A stretch of DNA of 64,000 nt from an uncultured Oceanobacter sp. (GTDB taxonomy: Bacteria; Pseudomonadota; Gammaproteobacteria; Pseudomonadales; Oceanobacteraceae), in NCBI GenBank assembly GCA_913061185.1, contig CAJXTI010000002.1:124001-188000 (forward strand), in the 5' to 3' direction. Within the stretch, counting starts at the first letter, position 1. Each line of letters starts with the position of its first letter. The translations under genes were made by a program, and so were the position numbers. Below, one piece after another: positions 9,007 through 17,357 of the stretch. The notes under the pieces were generated by a model. That model worked only from the letters and a program-made list of their open reading frames with translations. It was not told the origin of the DNA and ran no database searches.

Positions 9007-10308
9007 CTAAAGCGCACGGCACAACTGACGATAACCAAACACCAGCCCAACGCCATCCACACCACGGGCTAACGTCATAACGCCACCATTACGGGTTGCG
9101 GCTTCGCGCGCAATTGACAAGCCCAGACCACTGCCAACGCCTGGCGAACCGGGTATCCGGTAAAAGGGATCAAACACCCGACTGAATTCTACTGCCGGTA
9201 TACCAGGGCCAGTATCAATCACTTCGATCACCGCCATGTTCTGCTCTTGAGATAAATGCAAGGTCACCGAGCCACCCGCAGGAGTGTATTTCAAGGCGTT
9301 ATCCAATGCATTACTGAGGATCAAACGCAGCGATTCCCGATGGGCAGAGACAATACACCGGGCGTTATCCTCCAGCCCGAGATCAATATGACCAGCCTCG
9401 GCATAAGGGTGAAACTCGGCTAACAGTTGCAGTACCAGGGAGTGCACCTCTACTGGTTCTGGTGGCTCTGCTACAGACTGGGTTCGGGCCAGCTCCAGCA
9501 ACTGCTCGGCTAATTGCCGTGCCCGCCCAATCCCAAGGTGCAGCGGTTGAATGCGCTGCTGCAACTCCGCCGGGGAGGATACCTGCTCCAGATTCTGGAT
9601 TTGTAGCGACAATGCCGTCAGCGGGCTGCGCAACTCATGGGCCGCATCAGCAATAAAACGACGTTGCTGCTGCATCAGATCCCCGACTCTAAGCAGCAAA
9701 CGATTGATCGCCTGAACAAAGGGTAATATTTCACGAGGTAAACCGGCCTCGTCCAGTGCTTCCAGACGCTCCGCCTCCTGCTCATCCAGTGTGTTGGTCA
9801 AAGCCCCGACAGCAGCAAACTCACGTTGTAGAATCCGCACCATCAACCAACACAACAAGGGCAACAGTAACAGCAACGGTGCCAGGGTGCGCAGAGCACT
9901 GGCCCATGCCACTTCGTCTCTCGCTTCTGTGGCTTGGGCCACCAGCACTCGCGGCCCGTTTTCCGGCGTATAGACATACACCCGCAGATCACCGCTCGCC
10001 ATCGGCAGGGTATGAAAACCGGCGCCCAGTTCGGCACTTAACCAGTCAGGAACCGTCTGGCCAGGAACCCCGTGATCAGGTACATGAAACACCCAGATAC
10101 GGGATTCCGGGTCGCTCACCGGCATATCGACCGCTAAAGCCGATGTATCCCTGACCCCCAACACCGCGATCTGCTGTAACAAGTCGTCCTGAAACTCCCG
10201 CGCTTCACTGAAACTCAGAACAAACGACGCCACGGCAGCCATCAATCCAAACAACATGATCACGGCACTGAGCTTGCGGGTTAGCTGATATTGCAGTGAA
10301 CGACTCAC
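9007..10308 (-). CDS. Two-component sensor histidine kinase (QseC/PmrB type)
   Basis: A 433-residue membrane kinase starting with GTG at 10308, which overlaps the stop of the regulator gene by four bases (GTGA). An N-terminal membrane helix (about 13-31) and a second one (about 136-152) enclose a periplasmic sensor region of roughly 100 residues. The phosphoacceptor box is 'FIADAAHELRSPLTALSL', and the ATP-binding domain has 'NALKYTP', 'DTGPGIP' and 'GSGLGLSIA'. It autophosphorylates and passes phosphate to the OmpR-type partner encoded just upstream. Last gene of a five-gene operon with a PepSY protein and two DUF347 membrane proteins. The signal sensed is unknown. Confidence 0.92.
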   Translation of the reverse strand: MSRSLQYQLTRKLSAVIMLFGLMAAVASFVLSFSEAREFQDDLLQQIAVLGVRDTSALAVDMPVSDPESRIWVFHVPDHGVPGQTVPDWLSAELGAGFHTLPMASGDLRVYVYTPENGPRVLVAQATEARDEVAWASALRTLAPLLLLLPLLCWLMVRILQREFAAVGALTNTLDEQEAERLEALDEAGLPREILPFVQAINRLLLRVGDLMQQQRRFIADAAHELRSPLTALSLQIQNLEQVSSPAELQQRIQPLHLGIGRARQLAEQLLELARTQSVAEPPEPVEVHSLVLQLLAEFHPYAEAGHIDLGLEDNARCIVSAHRESLRLILSNALDNALKYTPAGGSVTLHLSQEQNMAVIEVIDTGPGIPAVEFSRVFDPFYRIPGSPGVGSGLGLSIAREAATRNGGVMTLARGVDGVGLVFGYRQLCRAL

Positions 10309-10967
10309 AGTGGTTTATCCACCATCCAGCCCGCACCACGGACATTTTTAACAATGGCAGCGCCGAGTTTTTTGCGCACACCGTGAATCAGAAAATCCAC
10401 CGCATTACTTTCCACTTCTTCATTCCAGCCATAAATACGCTCTTCCAGCTCATCCCGTCCGAGAATCACCCCAGGCCGTAGCAGCAAGGCTTGCAACAAG
10501 GCAAACTCCCGCGCACTCAAGAGCACGTCCTTGCCGCTTGCCTGCGCCAAGCGCGTGCCCAGATCAAGACTCACGACCCCGTTAGCCAGTTTCGCCGTGG
10601 CATGCCCGCCTTGACGACGCATCACCACCCGCAAGCGGGCCAACAACTCCTGAATATCAAACGGTTTGACAAGATAGTCATCCGCGCCCAGATCCAGCCC
10701 GCGAATACGGTCTTCGACACCGTCTCGGGCAGTCACGATGATCACCGGCAGCGAATTACCCGCTGCCCGCAACCGTCGCAGCACCTCCAGACCGTCCTGC
10801 CCTGGCAGGCCCAAATCCAGCAACACCGCTTCGTGAGTACCCAAAGCCAGTGTATGAGTGGCGGATACGCCATCTCGCACCCAGTCCACCGCGTAGGCGG
10901 CATCTTTTAATGCCGTCACCACCGCCTCTCCAATCATCGGGTCATCTTCAACCAGCAGGATTCGCAC
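10305..10967 (-). CDS. OmpR-family response regulator (QseB/PmrA-like)
   Basis: A 220-residue regulator. The receiver domain has acidic pocket E7/D8/D9, the phosphorylation site D51 ('LLDLGLPGQDG') and K at 'YLVKPF'. The C-terminal winged helix ends with 'AVDFLIHGVRKKLGAAIVKNVRGAGWMV', which is typical of the QseB/PmrA subgroup. It is 13 bp downstream of a DUF347 gene and translationally coupled to the kinase. OmpR-family regulators bind tandem direct repeats; one such repeat lies upstream of the operon at 13110-13126, so autoregulation is inferred. Confidence 0.93.
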   Translation of the reverse strand: MRILLVEDDPMIGEAVVTALKDAAYAVDWVRDGVSATHTLALGTHEAVLLDLGLPGQDGLEVLRRLRAAGNSLPVIIVTARDGVEDRIRGLDLGADDYLVKPFDIQELLARLRVVMRRQGGHATAKLANGVVSLDLGTRLAQASGKDVLLSAREFALLQALLLRPGVILGRDELEERIYGWNEEVESNAVDFLIHGVRKKLGAAIVKNVRGAGWMVDKPL

Positions 10968-10980
10968 GTAACTACCTCCA

Positions 10981-11760
10981 TTAGTGTGATGCCGCCGCCG
11001 CCCGCTGGCGGGTGACCATCAACAAAATGGCAATACCGCCCAGCAACACCGCTGTCGCGGTATAACGGCTCAACTCAAGCCCGCCGGATGCGATGGGCTT
11101 GTCGAGAAAATCGCCCACCACGGCGCCCAGCGGCCGGGTCAGAATAAAGGCTGCCCAGAACAACAGCGTTGGTGAAATTCGACTGTGATAATAGGCCACC
11201 ACGATCGTCGCTAACATGGTGCTGAACAGCAGTGCCGCTCCGCTATAGCCAAATCCAGCCGTATCGGCACACCAGTCGCCCAGTGCTGTCCCCAGGGTTT
11301 GTGAGAACATGATCGTCACCCAGTAAAACATCTCTGCTTTTGGCGTCGCCACGCTGCTGACCGATACCGATCCCATCGTCCAGCGCCAACTGAACAACGA
11401 CATCAGCAACAGGCTCAGCAGTAACAAGGTGCCACCGGCATAACCGATGCCCAGCGAACGATCGGCAAAATCGGCCAGCGTCGTACCTACGGTCGTCGTC
11501 GCAATAATCGTGATCCAGTACACCAGCGGATGGAACCGCTCAGCACGGATCTGGACAATCACCGCCACGAGAAAAACAGCCGCAAAAATCCCGGTGCCGA
11601 CGAGATAGCCCAGATTCATCGACATGGAGACAGCATCGCCGCCGGTTTCACCCAGCGTCGTCGCCAGAATCTTGATCGCCCAGAAGGCCAATGTCACTTC
11701 TGGCACTTTGGCCATCACAACGTCTTTGGCATCCACCACGTTTTGGTTCAGCGCATTCAT
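10981..11760 (-). CDS. DUF347-repeat membrane protein (COG4705 family), copy 2
   Basis: A 259-residue integral membrane protein of unknown function. It contains four copies of a two-helix repeat with the pattern 'xxWxxxxxxxxLGxxxxD': 'AFWAIKILATTLGET', 'VYWITIIATTTVGTT', 'FYWVTIMFSQTLGTALGD' and 'LFWAAFILTRPLGAVVGD'. This is the DUF347 repeat, each unit carrying a conserved tryptophan. The ATG at 11760 overlaps the stop of the preceding paralogue (ATGA), which shows translational coupling and argues for paired or heteromeric products. No enzyme motif is visible; the internally repeated eight-helix design suggests a channel or transporter, but that is inference. Confidence 0.85.
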   Translation of the reverse strand: MNALNQNVVDAKDVVMAKVPEVTLAFWAIKILATTLGETGGDAVSMSMNLGYLVGTGIFAAVFLVAVIVQIRAERFHPLVYWITIIATTTVGTTLADFADRSLGIGYAGGTLLLLSLLLMSLFSWRWTMGSVSVSSVATPKAEMFYWVTIMFSQTLGTALGDWCADTAGFGYSGAALLFSTMLATIVVAYYHSRISPTLLFWAAFILTRPLGAVVGDFLDKPIASGGLELSRYTATAVLLGGIAILLMVTRQRAAAASH

Positions 11761-12617
11761 ACAGATTTCCTCGGTGCCACAAGATCTTTGCCCGTCAGCG
11801 TCAGCCATATTACCAACCCACCAATCGCCGTCAGGAACAGCCCACTGGTCACCAGGGTGCCCAAGCCGATACCTCCCTCTGCCACTGGCTGCGCTAGCAA
11901 GTCACCAAACGAGGCCCCCAATGGCCGGGTCAGAATGTACGCCAGCCAAAATGCCAACATGGCATTGATCCGGAAAACATAATACGCCCCGGCCACCAGC
12001 GCTATCGCCGCCGCAAACAGCAGCGTCGACACGCCAAAGCCCTGCTTCAGGGATTCTGCCACCAGATCCCCGGCGGCGGTTCCCAGGGCAAATGTCAGCA
12101 AGATGGCCAACCAGTAAAACAGCTCACGACGACGCGTCACAATGCTGTGCATCGACAGTGTTTTTTCACACCAAAACCAGATAGCAAACGCCGCCAACAG
12201 AGCAGCACTGAACACCCCGGTGGTTAGCCCCAGCGGCACGCCAAGGTTATCGGTCAGGTTGTCGGTAACCAGGGTTCCCACCACACTGATCAACACCACC
12301 GAGACCCAATACCGCCAGGGCACATAACGATCGGCCCGTAATTGTCCAACCAGACAGACCGCTAATAGAGCAGCCATAATCGCTGATGTGACGGTTAGCC
12401 CCAAACCCAGATTCACATCCAGAAAATCCGCGGCGGTTTCGCCGACTGTCGTCGCCAGCACCTTGATGAACCAGAAGTACAACGTGATCTCTGGCACTTT
12501 ATTGAGCAGTGATTCTGTCGTCGGGTAGTAACTCCTGTCTCGTTCCCGATAGCCTGCCAATGTCAATGCCTGATCGGCCAGTAACGACGGTTCAGGCTGG
12601 GGGTTGGAATCAGTCAT
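11757..12617 (-). CDS. DUF347-repeat membrane protein (COG4705 family), copy 1
   Basis: A 286-residue paralogue of the next gene, again with four repeats: 'YFWFIKVLATTVGETAAD', 'RYWVSVVLISVVGTLVTD', 'FYWLAILLTFALGTAAGD' and 'AFWLAYILTRPLGASFGD'. The first ('GETxxD') and last ('TRPLGAxxGDxLxxP') repeats are the best conserved between the two paralogues. It has an additional hydrophilic N-terminus of about 45 residues. The start at 12617 overlaps the end of the PepSY gene by 8 bp. Function unknown; its coupling to a PepSY protein and a two-component system suggests an envelope-stress or ion-related role. Confidence 0.85.
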   Translation of the reverse strand: MTDSNPQPEPSLLADQALTLAGYRERDRSYYPTTESLLNKVPEITLYFWFIKVLATTVGETAADFLDVNLGLGLTVTSAIMAALLAVCLVGQLRADRYVPWRYWVSVVLISVVGTLVTDNLTDNLGVPLGLTTGVFSAALLAAFAIWFWCEKTLSMHSIVTRRRELFYWLAILLTFALGTAAGDLVAESLKQGFGVSTLLFAAAIALVAGAYYVFRINAMLAFWLAYILTRPLGASFGDLLAQPVAEGGIGLGTLVTSGLFLTAIGGLVIWLTLTGKDLVAPRKSV

Positions 12618-13053
12618 CGCCCTCGCCCTCGTCTTCATCGTCGTATTCGCCATCTGGCGTATCGGTACTGGCCGCCAGCACCTGGCCATCACGAGCATCC
12701 AGAGTCACATCCATCACCAGGTCACCATGGACAATCTCGATATCGAATGTCGACATTCCGTCGTCCCATTCCAGAGCAGCACGAGAAGCCATACCACCAA
12801 ACTGGTTTTCAGCCAGGGAAATCGCTTCAGCAAGACTGATTCCGGCCTGTTCAATACCTCGGGCGTCATTATCTTGCAGCTCTGCACAGCCATCGCTGAG
12901 GAGTCGTTCAGCAGCCTGGGTTATGTGCTCAAAATAGCCGTGGTCAGCCTGTTGCCCGTTTTGCTCTGAAGACTGAACCGCCGCCAAAGCCGCTCCAGCC
13001 GTCGTCATGCCAGCCATCAATACCAGTGGCATTGTGAATGTTTTGAATTGCAT
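12610..13053 (-). CDS. Secreted PepSY-domain protein
   Basis: A 147-residue exported protein. Residues 1-24 form a signal peptide ('LVLMAGMTTAGAALAA'). The rest holds a PepSY domain: 'GISLAEAISLAENQFGG' followed by 'TFDIEIVHGDLVMDVTLDARDGQVL'. The tail is extremely acidic ('DGEYDDEDEGEGDD'), which could bind cations. A Shine-Dalgarno AGGAG (13062-13066 on the plus strand) precedes ATG at 13053. PepSY proteins often accompany QseBC/PmrAB-like systems, where they are thought to act as periplasmic modulators or protease inhibitors. First gene of the operon. Confidence 0.88.
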   Translation of the reverse strand: MQFKTFTMPLVLMAGMTTAGAALAAVQSSEQNGQQADHGYFEHITQAAERLLSDGCAELQDNDARGIEQAGISLAEAISLAENQFGGMASRAALEWDDGMSTFDIEIVHGDLVMDVTLDARDGQVLAASTDTPDGEYDDEDEGEGDD

Positions 13054-13109
13054 CGTTGTCGCTCCTGTTCAAAGTGATGGACTCACACAGCAGAAGCTAC
13101 CGAACAAGA

Positions 13110-13126
13110 ATTAGGAGAGTCTTAGG
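13110..13126 (-). promoter_or_regulatory. PmrA/QseB-like response-regulator box
   Basis: Read on the minus strand the site is CCTAAG-N5-CCTAAT, a tandem half-site with an 11-bp period, close to the established PmrA/QseB pattern (HTTAAK-N5-HTTAAK). It lies about 57 bp upstream of the PepSY start. Two further AGGA motifs within a tandem 10-bp repeat (ACAGGAAAGA at 13131-13140 and 13141-13150) continue the roughly helical spacing. Probable binding site of the operon's own regulator. Confidence 0.5.
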
Positions 13127-13252
13127 AAAAACAGGAAAGAACAGGAAAGAGTCAAAACACGGCATCACCGCTCCGTTACTCATGTAGAAAGATCAGATCA
13201 AACCGCCGGTGCACGACGTACAGTGCAATACCGAGCCCTTCAGCGAGCCGAC

Positions 13253-13930
13253 TTAACGCCTCAGAAAACGCAGCCAACGCCAGACGTTCAGCAGGCTGGC
13301 CAGTGATCCGGCAACGTAGGTTAACGCTGCCGCTTTTAGTATTTGTCGCGCGGCAACCATATCCTGTTGATCCAGATACTGGCCCTGCTGTAACAGTGGC
13401 AAGGCTTTGTTAAAGCTGGCATCCAGCTCCACCGGTAGCGTCACCAATTGCACCAGCGCATTGATACTCATCGCCAGTACCGCTGCCAGCAGAGTCCAGC
13501 GTGACAAACCCGGCTGTACCGCCAGCAGCAAGGGCGATAGCAGCAGCGCCACCGGGGCCAGGCGCTGCATCCAGATCGCCAGTGCGACCAGCCCCTGGCG
13601 CCAGTAAAACATGCGTTCACCACGCTGATGTTGCCAGGCATGACCCACTTCATGGGCTGCCACCACGACCGCCGTCAGCGATTTTCCGTCCAGCTTGTCC
13701 GCTGTCAACCGCACTGCACGCTGCTGCGGATCATAGTGATCCCCCTGTTCCGTCGCCTCAACCACCACATTGGCCAGCTGTAACTTGTTGACCAGGTGGC
13801 GGGCCATATCGCCGCCCGTACCGGGAAAATCCACCCGTGCCGAGCTGTGGCGAACAAGTACATGCCGTACCCAGACGCCAGGCAAGATCAGCGCTAGCAA
13901 CAGCAGAACAACTCCGGCGATCATCAGCAT
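13253..13930 (-). CDS. Membrane zinc metallopeptidase (YugP type)
   Basis: A 225-residue membrane protein matching the Zn_peptidase_2/YugP family. It has an N-terminal helix (about 3-21), the zinc motif 'HEVGHAWQH' (HExxH) near residue 92, two hydrophobic segments around residues 120-160, and the family stretch 'LPVELDASFNKALPLL', whose Glu/Asp may supply the third metal ligand. ATG at 13930 follows AGGA with 8-base spacing. The substrate is unknown. It is a single gene, separated by about 200 bp from the PepSY operon and divergent from ribA. Confidence 0.85.
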   Translation of the reverse strand: MLMIAGVVLLLLALILPGVWVRHVLVRHSSARVDFPGTGGDMARHLVNKLQLANVVVEATEQGDHYDPQQRAVRLTADKLDGKSLTAVVVAAHEVGHAWQHQRGERMFYWRQGLVALAIWMQRLAPVALLLSPLLLAVQPGLSRWTLLAAVLAMSINALVQLVTLPVELDASFNKALPLLQQGQYLDQQDMVAARQILKAAALTYVAGSLASLLNVWRWLRFLRR

Positions 13931-14162
13931 CTATTTATCCTGTGCAACAGTGTGTTAACCAGACGCTCCGGCAGGAAGAAAATCCCGACCGTAACGCAAG
14001 AATTAATGAAAAGTGTGCCATTTTCAGGCTTTTTATCCTGCCTGAGCCAGCGATTCTGACCATTGTGACATCAAGAAGCCCCGCTTTTAAGGCAAGGGAA
14101 ACTTGGGTGATCGCTGTCCGGGCTGATAGACTACGCCGCTTGTTTTATCGGAGGTGAGAGCC

Positions 14163-14798
14163 TTGAGTATCCAATACATTGCATCGTCCAAGCTGCCAAC
14201 GCCGTTCGGCGTCTTTACCATGCACGGATTTGAAGACACCGTCGCGGGTAAAGAGCATGTGGCACTCACGCTGGGGGATGTTGGCAACGGCGAGCCGGTG
14301 CTGGCACGTGCTCACTCCGAATGCCTGACCGGTGATGCGCTGTTCAGCATGCGCTGTGATTGCGGCTATCAACTGGAAGAAGCCATGCGCGCCGTGTCCG
14401 AAGCTGGCCATGGCGTGGTGCTGTATCTGCGCCAGGAAGGTCGCGGCATTGGGCTGCTGAACAAGATCCGGGCGTATCATCTGCAGGATCAGGGTGCCGA
14501 TACGGTTGAAGCCAACGAGCAATTGGGGTTTGGTGCCGATCTGCGTGATTACAGCATGTGCGAACCGATGCTGAGCCACCTGGGTATTCATGCGATCCGC
14601 CTGATGACCAACAACCCGCGCAAGGTAAAAGCGTTGTCAGACGCTGGCGTCAAGGTGATTGAACGCGTCGCCCTCGAAGTGGGCAGAAACCCGTACAATG
14701 AAGGCTATCTGAGCACCAAGGCCAGCAAACTGGGTCATATGCTCAGCAGCGCTGCCGCCACGGCGCCCTTGACCCACCAGGACGACGAACCGGTCTGA
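14163..14798 (+). CDS. ribA: GTP cyclohydrolase II
   Basis: A 211-residue enzyme that opens GTP to 2,5-diamino-6-ribosylamino-4-pyrimidinone phosphate, the first step of riboflavin synthesis. The zinc ligands sit in '[20 protein letters not shown]', and the substrate-binding '[15 protein letters not shown]' is intact. The start is probably TTG at 14163: a full GGAGG lies 8 bases upstream and the family N-terminus ('[10 protein letters not shown]') follows; the in-frame GTG at 14154 overlaps that Shine-Dalgarno. No FMN riboswitch is recognisable upstream. Confidence 0.94.
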   Translation: MSIQYIASSKLPTPFGVFTMHGFEDTVAGKEHVALTLGDVGNGEPVLARAHSECLTGDALFSMRCDCGYQLEEAMRAVSEAGHGVVLYLRQEGRGIGLLNKIRAYHLQDQGADTVEANEQLGFGADLRDYSMCEPMLSHLGIHAIRLMTNNPRKVKALSDAGVKVIERVALEVGRNPYNEGYLSTKASKLGHMLSSAAATAPLTHQDDEPV

Positions 14799-14818
14799 GA
14801 GTGATGGTCAACGCGGCC

Positions 14819-16162
14819 TCACTCACTGCCAGAGCTGTCCGGGTGGCGAACCTGCAACATGATCTGATGCCCTTCAAACTGACGCTGTAACGCCTGTAAT
14901 TTACTGACATGGCGCTCTGTCAGTAATGTTCCTTCCGACAGCAGCACCACACCCGCCGGGCTGATCAGACTTTTTGCCAGTATGGTGCCCTGCTTGGCTG
15001 CCGCGATGGGAATACGGTCCATATTGGGCACAATACCTTCATCAAAATCTTCCAGCACTTCCATCAACAGATCGATCAGTGCGCGGTCATAACGCAAGCC
15101 CGCCATTTTGATCATGTAGGTGCGGGTATCGTCTTCGTTGAGTTTTTCGCCAAGAAAGTTGTGTTCGCGCTGCAGGTCGACGTAATCCGTCACGATTCGC
15201 AGAATGCGTGATTCCAGCGGGATGGCATCCCCTTCAAGACGATCGGGGAAACCTTTGCCGTTGTACAGCTCCATGTGCGAGCGAATGATATTGGCAGAAT
15301 TTTGCAGTGGTTCCAGCAGCATCAAGGTGGTCTGGCCATTCACCGGAAAGCGGGAGTACTCTTTTTTTTCCAGCCGGTTCATGGTTGTCCATGATTTGAT
15401 CAGCACGGCATCGGGCAAGGTAATCTTGCCGATGTTTTTCAACAGCGCCGCATAATATAAATCCTGAATCGGTTGTCCTACCAGGCCGGCAAATTCCCCA
15501 AACAGCTTGCTCAAGCGCGCCAGTCGCTCGCTACTGCCGGGTTCTTCACCATTACGTTGCTCGACCATACCCACCAGCAACAGCACCATGCTGTTAAATT
15601 CTTGCACCAGGCTGCGGTAAGCTTCTTCCAATTTGGCTTCTGCCGCTCCTGCCTGATCGGTTTTTTGCTCCACTTGCTGTTCCAGCTCATGATTAAAGCG
15701 TGCCAGCTCCTTGTTCTGTTCCCTGATGCGGGCCTGCAGTTTTTCGTTCTTTTCTTGCAGTATTTTGCACTGTAAGGCATCAGCCACCACAGAGCACAGC
15801 TGGTCGTTATCCCAGGGCTTGTTGATATAACGGTATATATTGCCTTCGTTAACAGCCCGAATGGTGGACTCCATATCGGCATAGCCGGTCACCAGCACTC
15901 GCACCATCTCAGGCCAACGCTCAAAGCAGACCTTAAGCAAATCCGCACCCGACAGCCCAGGCATGCGCATATCGGAGATGACCAGGTCAAACGCTTCCTG
16001 TTCAAGCAAATCCAGCGCTTGCTGACCACTGCCAGCGGTCACAACGTCATATTGTCGACATAACAGTCGTTTCAGAGCTTGCAGTATGGCGGGTTCATCA
16101 TCAACCAGCAGAATCCGGCCAACCTTGACGCTCTCTTCCTGCGCCAGACACTCTTCAAACAC
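14819..16162 (-). CDS. Response regulator with degenerate HD-GYP output domain
   Basis: A 447-residue protein with a receiver domain (about 15-130; acidic pair 'VDDE', phosphorylation site D64 in 'VISDMRMPG', 'NKPW' lysine), a coiled-coil linker (about 135-185) and an HD-GYP-like domain. The catalytic signature is damaged: the position of 'HDIGK' reads 'LKNIGK', the 'HHE' region reads 'SHMELYNG', and 'GYP' reads 'GFP'. Canonical HD-GYP domains hydrolyse cyclic-di-GMP; this one probably does not and may act by binding or protein contact. It is encoded directly after, and overlaps by 8 bp, a histidine kinase gene, its likely phosphodonor. Confidence 0.87.
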   Translation of the reverse strand: MFEECLAQEESVKVGRILLVDDEPAILQALKRLLCRQYDVVTAGSGQQALDLLEQEAFDLVISDMRMPGLSGADLLKVCFERWPEMVRVLVTGYADMESTIRAVNEGNIYRYINKPWDNDQLCSVVADALQCKILQEKNEKLQARIREQNKELARFNHELEQQVEQKTDQAGAAEAKLEEAYRSLVQEFNSMVLLLVGMVEQRNGEEPGSSERLARLSKLFGEFAGLVGQPIQDLYYAALLKNIGKITLPDAVLIKSWTTMNRLEKKEYSRFPVNGQTTLMLLEPLQNSANIIRSHMELYNGKGFPDRLEGDAIPLESRILRIVTDYVDLQREHNFLGEKLNEDDTRTYMIKMAGLRYDRALIDLLMEVLEDFDEGIVPNMDRIPIAAAKQGTILAKSLISPAGVVLLSEGTLLTERHVSKLQALQRQFEGHQIMLQVRHPDSSGSE

Positions 16163-17165
16163 GGTTACTCTCCTCCGCTATCAGGGGTAAATAAATATGA
16201 AAACAGCTGCCCACACCGAGTTCGCTTTCGAGCTCAATACGGCCGCCATGCTCCTCGATCAATTGCTGGCTTAACGCCAGGCCCATGCCGGTACCTTCAT
16301 CCGCCGACTTGGTGGTGTAAAATGGCTCAAATACGCGGGCAACCGTATCCGCACCGATGCCGATACCATTATCCGAGATAACAATTTCCAGCTCGTGGGC
16401 ATGTTGCCGCTGATAAATACTCACTTCCCCATAACGCTCATCCACCGCCTGAATGGCATTCACCAGGATATTCAGCACCACCTGCCCAACCAGTGCAGGG
16501 TTACACACCACCGGGGGGCAATCGTCCAGCAAGCCGACGTTCAGCGTCAGCTCGCCACCAACCCCGATCCTGGCAATATTGATAATGGCGTTGAGTTCGT
16601 CGTTGATGCTACTGGGGGATTTTGGTCCCTGATCACCTCGCATCAGGCGTTTCATATCCCGTACGATATGGCTGATACGATCAACCCCTTCGAGGCTGTC
16701 GGACACCCGTTCGGGCATCAGTGAGACGATATCGGCGATACCCTCATCCTGATAGGCAGACAGTATCAGACGATAGGCCTCGCTGGCGGGATCAAGGCGG
16801 TTACCGGCGTTATCAACAGCGCCGACAAAGCGCAACAAGCCGTCCATGTCAGCACGGATCGCATGCAGATTACTGCCCACATACGCCACCGGATTATTGA
16901 TTTCATGAGCGATGCCGGCAGACAGCTGGCCAACCGCCGCCAAACGCTCCATTTGTTTAATATGCCGAAGTTGGTCAGCGGTTACTCGCAAGTCTGCAGC
17001 CTGGTTTTGCGGCTCGGCGTTATCGGTGACGGCGGAAGCTGAGCGCCAGAGCGGCCCTATAGAGGCCATCCCCAACAGCACCCACGGCAGGATAGAGACG
17101 TCGGCAAACCCAAGCGTCAGAGCCAGTACCAGAGCCGGAATCAATAGCAGGTGATGTGAGTGCAC
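16155..17165 (-). CDS. Sensor histidine kinase paired with the degenerate HD-GYP regulator
   Basis: About 336 residues. Two short hydrophobic stretches at the N-terminus (about 5-20 and 24-40) anchor it without a real periplasmic domain. The phosphoacceptor box is 'LSAGIAHEINNPVAYVGSN' (H87) and the ATPase core has 'NILVNAIQAV', 'DNGIGIG' and 'GTGMGLALSQQLIEEHGG'. The HEINNP form of the H-box is typical of NtrB-like/hybrid-derived kinases. GTG at 17165 with an upstream GGGGG is preferred; a TTG at 17177 is also possible. The signal is unknown and may come from the cytoplasm or membrane. Confidence 0.88.
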   Translation of the reverse strand: MHSHHLLLIPALVLALTLGFADVSILPWVLLGMASIGPLWRSASAVTDNAEPQNQAADLRVTADQLRHIKQMERLAAVGQLSAGIAHEINNPVAYVGSNLHAIRADMDGLLRFVGAVDNAGNRLDPASEAYRLILSAYQDEGIADIVSLMPERVSDSLEGVDRISHIVRDMKRLMRGDQGPKSPSSINDELNAIINIARIGVGGELTLNVGLLDDCPPVVCNPALVGQVVLNILVNAIQAVDERYGEVSIYQRQHAHELEIVISDNGIGIGADTVARVFEPFYTTKSADEGTGMGLALSQQLIEEHGGRIELESELGVGSCFHIYLPLIAEESNRV

Positions 17166-17231
17166 CCCTACCCCCAAAAAAACAGATGTCTACCTAAGTA
17201 AAGCACCGATTAATCAACTCGGAGGAAGAAC

Positions 17232-17351
17232 GTGTTACAGAATGTTAGCCGGGCATGGTCATATTCAGTGAGTCTGGCCGAGACAGCCAGACGGATAGCA
17301 GGCAGGAAAAATGTGCGAACTGGCTATACGCTGATTAACAGTCTGGTGTGA
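17232..17351 (+). CDS. Possible 39-residue small ORF with a strong ribosome-binding site
   Basis: Between the kinase start and the dxs stop, GGAGG (17221-17225) stands 6 bases before GTG at 17232, opening a 39-codon frame that ends with TGA at 17349-17351. The product would begin MLQNVSRAWSYSVSLAETAR and be basic. No family is recognised. Both neighbours are on the other strand, so it would need its own promoter. It could equally be chance within a control region; the Shine-Dalgarno is the only positive evidence. Confidence 0.25.
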   Translation: MLQNVSRAWSYSVSLAETARRIAGRKNVRTGYTLINSLV

Positions 17352-17357
17352 CGGCGA

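Noticed and set aside
13931..14162. Possible FMN riboswitch upstream of ribA
   Set aside because: The conserved RFN-element segments (AGGGGCA-type start, GAGCCCGCGA-like core) are not seen.
17272..17292. Hairpin GTCTGGC / GCCAGAC as a dxs terminator
   Set aside because: It lies about 65 bp after the dxs stop and lacks a T tract; it also falls inside the possible small ORF.
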